Part shown: piece after piece, positions 60,762-64,000 of the stretch
Position numbering within the stretch: the stretch's first letter is position 1
How the letters are laid out: each line of letters begins with the position of its first letter
Assembly (NCBI RefSeq): GCF_034313845.1
Contig: NZ_JAVIWN010000004.1
Direction: 5' to 3' (one strand)
Origin: Actimicrobium sp034313845
Lineage (GTDB): Bacteria > Pseudomonadota > Gammaproteobacteria > Burkholderiales > Burkholderiaceae_D
Length of the DNA stretch: 64,000 nt
Program-made: the position numbers and the translations under genes
Notes under the pieces: model-generated
Told to the model about the DNA's origin: nothing
Seen by the model: the letters and a program-made list of their open reading frames with translations, nothing else
Database searches by the model: none

Positions 60762-62599
60762 TCAGGGAATCGCAGCCCGGTCCAGCGACGCCAGAAATTC
60801 ATCAGGAGCCTGATAGCCGATCACTTTGTGACTGACCCGGCCCGCCTCGGCTGCGCCAAAAAAACCATCCCGGGCGGACCGAACAGGCTGAAGCGCTTGA
60901 GCAACGCCTTGTCTTCCGCGGTATTGGCCGTCACGTCGACTTGCAAGACGCGCACGCCGGCCAGGCGTTTTTGTACTGCGGGATCGCGGAAGGTGATGCT
61001 GTCGAACTCCTTGCACGCGACGCACCAGTCCGCATAAAAATCGAGCATGACGGCTTGACCTTGCTGATGCGCAGCAACCAGTGCGGCATCCAGCGCAGCG
61101 CGACTGGCAACACGACTGATGTGAAGTGCGCCGGCAACGTCAGCCGTTACGCCCTGCCCGCGCCAATGCGCCAGCGGTTGCAACACCGAGCGGCCACCGG
61201 ATGCGGCCCCCACCAGCAGGATCACGGACAGGATCGTCAGTCCTGCCGCGGCAGCACGCCCGGCCAAAGCTGCACCGTGCTGGGCACTGCCAAACAATCC
61301 CAGCCACGCGGCCGCTGCCAGCAACCATCCTGCCCACAGCACCATCTGCCATGACACCGGCAACACGGGTGCCACTATCCAGATCGCCACACCCAGCAGC
61401 AGCAGGCCAAACAATTGCCGGACACGCTCCATCCAGGCACCCGCGCGGGGCAGCAAGCTGCCCGCAGACAGACCTACCAGCAGAAGCGGCACGCCCATGC
61501 CGAGCGCCATCGCAAACAGTGCCAGACCGCCGAGCACGACATCACCGGTCTGGCTGATGTAGACCAGTGCCCCGGCCAGCGGTGCCGCCACGCAAGGACC
61601 AACCACCAGCGCCGAGACACCACCCATCAGAAACACGCCGACAGTCGATCCACCCTTGAAGCGGTTTGACCAGCCGGTGGCACGTTGCTGGATGAAGGTC
61701 GGCATCTGCAACTCGTATAAACCGAACATCGACAGCGCCAGCGTGGTCAGCAGCAACGCAAAACCGCCCAGTACCCACGGATTTTGCAGCGCGGCAGCCA
61801 GGCCTTCGCCGGCCAGTCCGGCCGCCACACCAAAACCGGCATAGACCAGCGCCATGCCCAGCGTGTATGCCAGCGAGAGCAGGAAGCCGCGCAACCGGCT
61901 GGGACGCCGAGCTTGCCCGGCAATCAATGACGACAGGATCGGCACCATCGGCAGCACGCACGGCGTGAACGAGAGGAGCAAGCCGGCCAGCCAGAACACA
62001 CCCAGCGTGCGCAGCAGATTACCGCCGGCGAGCGCTGCAGCAATCGGGTCCGCTGAAACCGGGACGGATGGCACGACAGGGGTCGGCAGAACAGTGGCTA
62101 AACCGGGCACCACCCGGTTAGTCGATGCGCCAAGACCGGTCAATGCCACTTGCAGGTCGGCGCTCGCCGGGGCATAACACAGACCGGCATCAGCACAACC
62201 CTGCCAGTTGACAGTGAGCGGGATCAGTGACGACCCCTTGGAAAAATGGACATCGACGTCCAGCGATTTTTCAAAAATCGCCATGGTCTTGTTGAAGTTG
62301 GGATCGAAGCGGTCTTCACCGGCAGGCAACAATAACGCGGCCCACTGTGCCTGCGACTGCGTGGACGCGATGCTGATCCGCTCGCGGTAGAGATGGGTGC
62401 CAGGCGCGATGTCCCAGTGCAATGCGACGGTATTCCCATCAACAACCCGGGCAGAAAAAACAAACGCCTGCTCCGGTGGGAGGTAGTCATCTTTCAACGT
62501 TGCACTGGCTGGCAAGGCAAACAAAAGACTGAAGCAGAACAGGAAAACTCGTCGAATGGCGAGGACAACAGAAAGGCGGCGGGACGGGGAAGCTACCAT
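60762..62599 (-). CDS. dsbD: DsbD thiol:disulfide interchange protein, frameshifted near the C-terminus
   Basis: DsbD carries electrons from cytoplasmic thioredoxin to the periplasm. N-terminal domain with CADAGLCYAP, eight-TM domain with TPCVLPMVPI, and C-terminal thioredoxin domain with YADWCVACKEFD are all present. The zero frame ends at 60821 with GPPGMVFLAQPRRAGSVTK (592 aa). The -1 frame after T7 (60858-60864, codons GTT TTT TTG) continues VFFGAAEAGRVSHKV, then IGYQAPDEFLASLDRA and on to 60762 (612 aa), which is the normal DsbD end. Either a missing T, or programmed -1 slippage at T TTT TTG, or a recent mutation. Without it the last helices of the domain are lost. Confidence 0.85.
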
Positions 62600-62874
62600 G
62601 GTTCACCTTTGGAAATCGTTACCGGGCACAGTCGGAGTCATCAAGCCGTTATTACTAACGGTTTTTATACTACGATGATTCTTGGTGGCAACGCAATCAT
62701 GCGGATAGCGGTCGACACCTTACGGGAAGGGGCGACGGCGCGCTAAGGGATGAGACGAGAAAATCAGTCGTGGAAGTACGACAGGCAGTCCTGGAATTTT
62801 GCGGGCTGCGGGGTAACGGGTGAGTGCGGTGCACCGCTCCCCGTCGCCAACACCGACGGCCTAGAACAGCAAGC

Positions 62875-63939
62875 TCAATGCGATCCCGTGCCCCGCAAAC
62901 GCCCCACAATCCCGCTCGGAAAAAAATAGACCGACAGAATAAACAATATCCCCAGCCACAACAGCCAGCGATCCGGCGACAGCAGGGCCGACAGCAATGG
63001 CACGCTGCTGGTGGCGCGCGCGGCCATGCCCATCAGGTCTTGCAGGTAACTCTGCGCAAGGATGAACAGCGTTGCGCCGCACACCGCACCGTAGAGCGTG
63101 CCCATGCCGCCAATGACGACGATGAGCAAAATGTCGATCATGATCTCGAACGACAGCGAGGTATCCGCGCCGTTGTAGCGCAACCAGATTGCCAGCAGCG
63201 CTCCGGCCAGCGTCGCAAAGAGTGCCGCCAGCACGTTCGACAGCGTGCGGAAAACGACCGTGCGATAGCCGATCGCTTCCGCCCGGAAATCGTTTTCGCG
63301 AATCGCCTGCAAGACCCGGCCGAAAGGCGAATTGACAATGCGCAGCATCATCAGGAACAGCACCACCGTGCACGCGAAGAGCAGGTAATACGTCAGCAAC
63401 CGGCCATCGGGCGTGACACCGAACAAGGGCGACTCACTGAACCGGAAGGCCGGCGTCAGCATGTCCGGCAACTTGAAACTGAGCCCGTCCTCGCCGCCGG
63501 TCAGCTCCGACAATTGCGACGCCAGCGTCTGGAACGCAGCCGCCACCGCCAGCGTGATCATCGCGTAAAAAATCGCCCGCACGCGCAACGAGAACAGCCC
63601 GATCAGCAACGACAGGATCAGCGACAGCAGCAGCGCCGACAGCACGCCCACACCAAGCGATTGCCAGCCCGGCCCCATGCGCGTACTGGCAATCGCAACC
63701 CCGTACGCGCCGAGTCCAAAGAACATCGTGTGGGCAAACGAGACAATCCCGGTATAACCCAGCAGCAGGTCATAGCTGGCGACCAGCACGATGAAGATCA
63801 GAATCTTGGCAGCGACATTGAGTGCTTTCGCGCCCGGAAAAATGAACGGAGCAAACGCTAATCCGAGCACGATCAGCAACAGCAGCAAGCTGAGTAGGCA
63901 GCTGCGCGGCAAGTCATCAGAGAGCAGGCGGCGGATCAT
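62875..63939 (-). CDS. livM: Branched-chain amino acid ABC transporter permease LivM
   Basis: A 354-residue permease of a second Liv-type importer. Family features: VASYDLLLGYTGIVSFAHTMFFGLGAYG, LRVRAIFYAMITLAVA, LQAIRENDFRAEAIGYRTVVF and VVIGGMGTLYGAVCGAT. Many hydrophobic segments. The ATG at 63939 (MIRRLL) overlaps the end of the preceding livH by 4 bases (ATGA); the upstream frame to 63975 lies inside livH. No ATPase gene follows in the window; the next gene downstream on this strand is dsbD, so the ATPases are probably encoded before livH, beyond the window end. Confidence 0.92.
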   Translation of the reverse strand: MIRRLLSDDLPRSCLLSLLLLLIVLGLAFAPFIFPGAKALNVAAKILIFIVLVASYDLLLGYTGIVSFAHTMFFGLGAYGVAIASTRMGPGWQSLGVGVLSALLLSLILSLLIGLFSLRVRAIFYAMITLAVAAAFQTLASQLSELTGGEDGLSFKLPDMLTPAFRFSESPLFGVTPDGRLLTYYLLFACTVVLFLMMLRIVNSPFGRVLQAIRENDFRAEAIGYRTVVFRTLSNVLAALFATLAGALLAIWLRYNGADTSLSFEIMIDILLIVVIGGMGTLYGAVCGATLFILAQSYLQDLMGMAARATSSVPLLSALLSPDRWLLWLGILFILSVYFFPSGIVGRLRGTGSH

Positions 63940-64000
63940 CGCGAGGTCACCGGAAACAGTCCGCGTGGACGCCATAACAGGATCGCCCCCATCAGCAGGA
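63936..64000 (-). CDS. livH: livH permease, last codons only
   Basis: The minus strand from 64000 reads LLMGAILLWRPRGLFPVTSR followed by a TGA at 63936-63938. That is the conserved C-terminus of LivH permeases. Only about 20 residues are in the window; the rest lies beyond its right edge. Confidence 0.78.
   Translation of the reverse strand, partial: LLMGAILLWRPRGLFPVTSR

Noticed and set aside
62824..63861. Plus-strand frame of 345 codons opposite livM
   Set aside because: Gln/Arg/His-rich antisense shadow of LivM.

Overview
The window reads as a chromosome segment of a Gram-negative betaproteobacterium, order Burkholderiales and most likely family Oxalobacteraceae. This is an inference from gene content and order: DUF484-xerC, dksA, hslVU, rhodanese-grxC-secB-gpsA and gpmA-envC-ctp are typical neighbours there, DksA is the cysteine-poor betaproteobacterial type, and a PEP-CTERM protein and a type II secretion operon are present. 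Genes are densely packed, many with 1-11 bp overlaps. I see no tRNA, rRNA or CRISPR array.

Layout. 1-8015: the truncated end of a Sel1-repeat gene, then a plus-strand housekeeping run (DUF484, xerC, a COG0523 GTPase, dksA, a double-STAS protein, hslV, hslU). 8048-19217: one minus-strand type II secretion operon, transcribed gspG-H-I-J-K-L-M-N-D-E-F-C. 19496-23003: minus-strand PEP-CTERM protein, gpsA, an SH3 protein, secB, grxC and a rhodanese. 23060-30249: plus-strand gpmA, envC-like, S41 protease, moeB-like and an M16 peptidase. 30256-32964: a Spy/CpxP-like protein and a two-component pair behind a CpxR-type box. 32972-39522: a branched-chain amino acid (Liv) ABC transporter with a LivM-LivG fusion, interrupted by an AlbA_2/Schlafen-type regulator gene. 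39620-41624: anti-sigma factor, ECF sigma factor and a DUF3455 lipoprotein. 41734-46853: an accessory stretch with three transporters, an intact IS3-family element, three of the window's four REP-like palindromes, a hexamer array and large hairpins. 46840-49769: a second, clearly CpxRA-like pair with two more CpxR-type boxes and a Ser/Gly-rich protein. 49753-56985: pabBC, a HAD phosphatase, a TraB/GumN protein, DUF2007, DUF1289, a metallo-beta-lactamase-fold protein, an orphan AbrB-type antitoxin, an M20 peptidase and a decayed copy of the lactamase-fold gene's end. 57081-62599: an extracytoplasmic redox cluster (frameshifted dsbD, tlpA-like, DUF4266 lipoprotein, DUF3570 protein, apbE, cytochrome c lipoprotein). 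62875-64000: livM and the last codons of livH from another Liv transporter.

Most notable points. (1) The dsbD-tlpA-DUF4266-DUF3570-apbE-cytochrome cluster looks like a small envelope redox or flavinylation system whose tiny lipoprotein ends in a Gly/Cys-rich tail. Its dsbD is broken, or recoded, at a slippery T TTT TTG heptamer. (2) Three exact GTAAA-N5-GTAAA boxes sit only beside the two Cpx/OmpR-type two-component loci and suggest one shared envelope-stress regulon. (3) gspJ has no ATG, GTG or TTG start able to include its prepilin leader; translation would have to begin at an ATT directly after the gspI stop. (4) A four-copy palindromic repeat family clusters between 38.3 and 45.9 kb.
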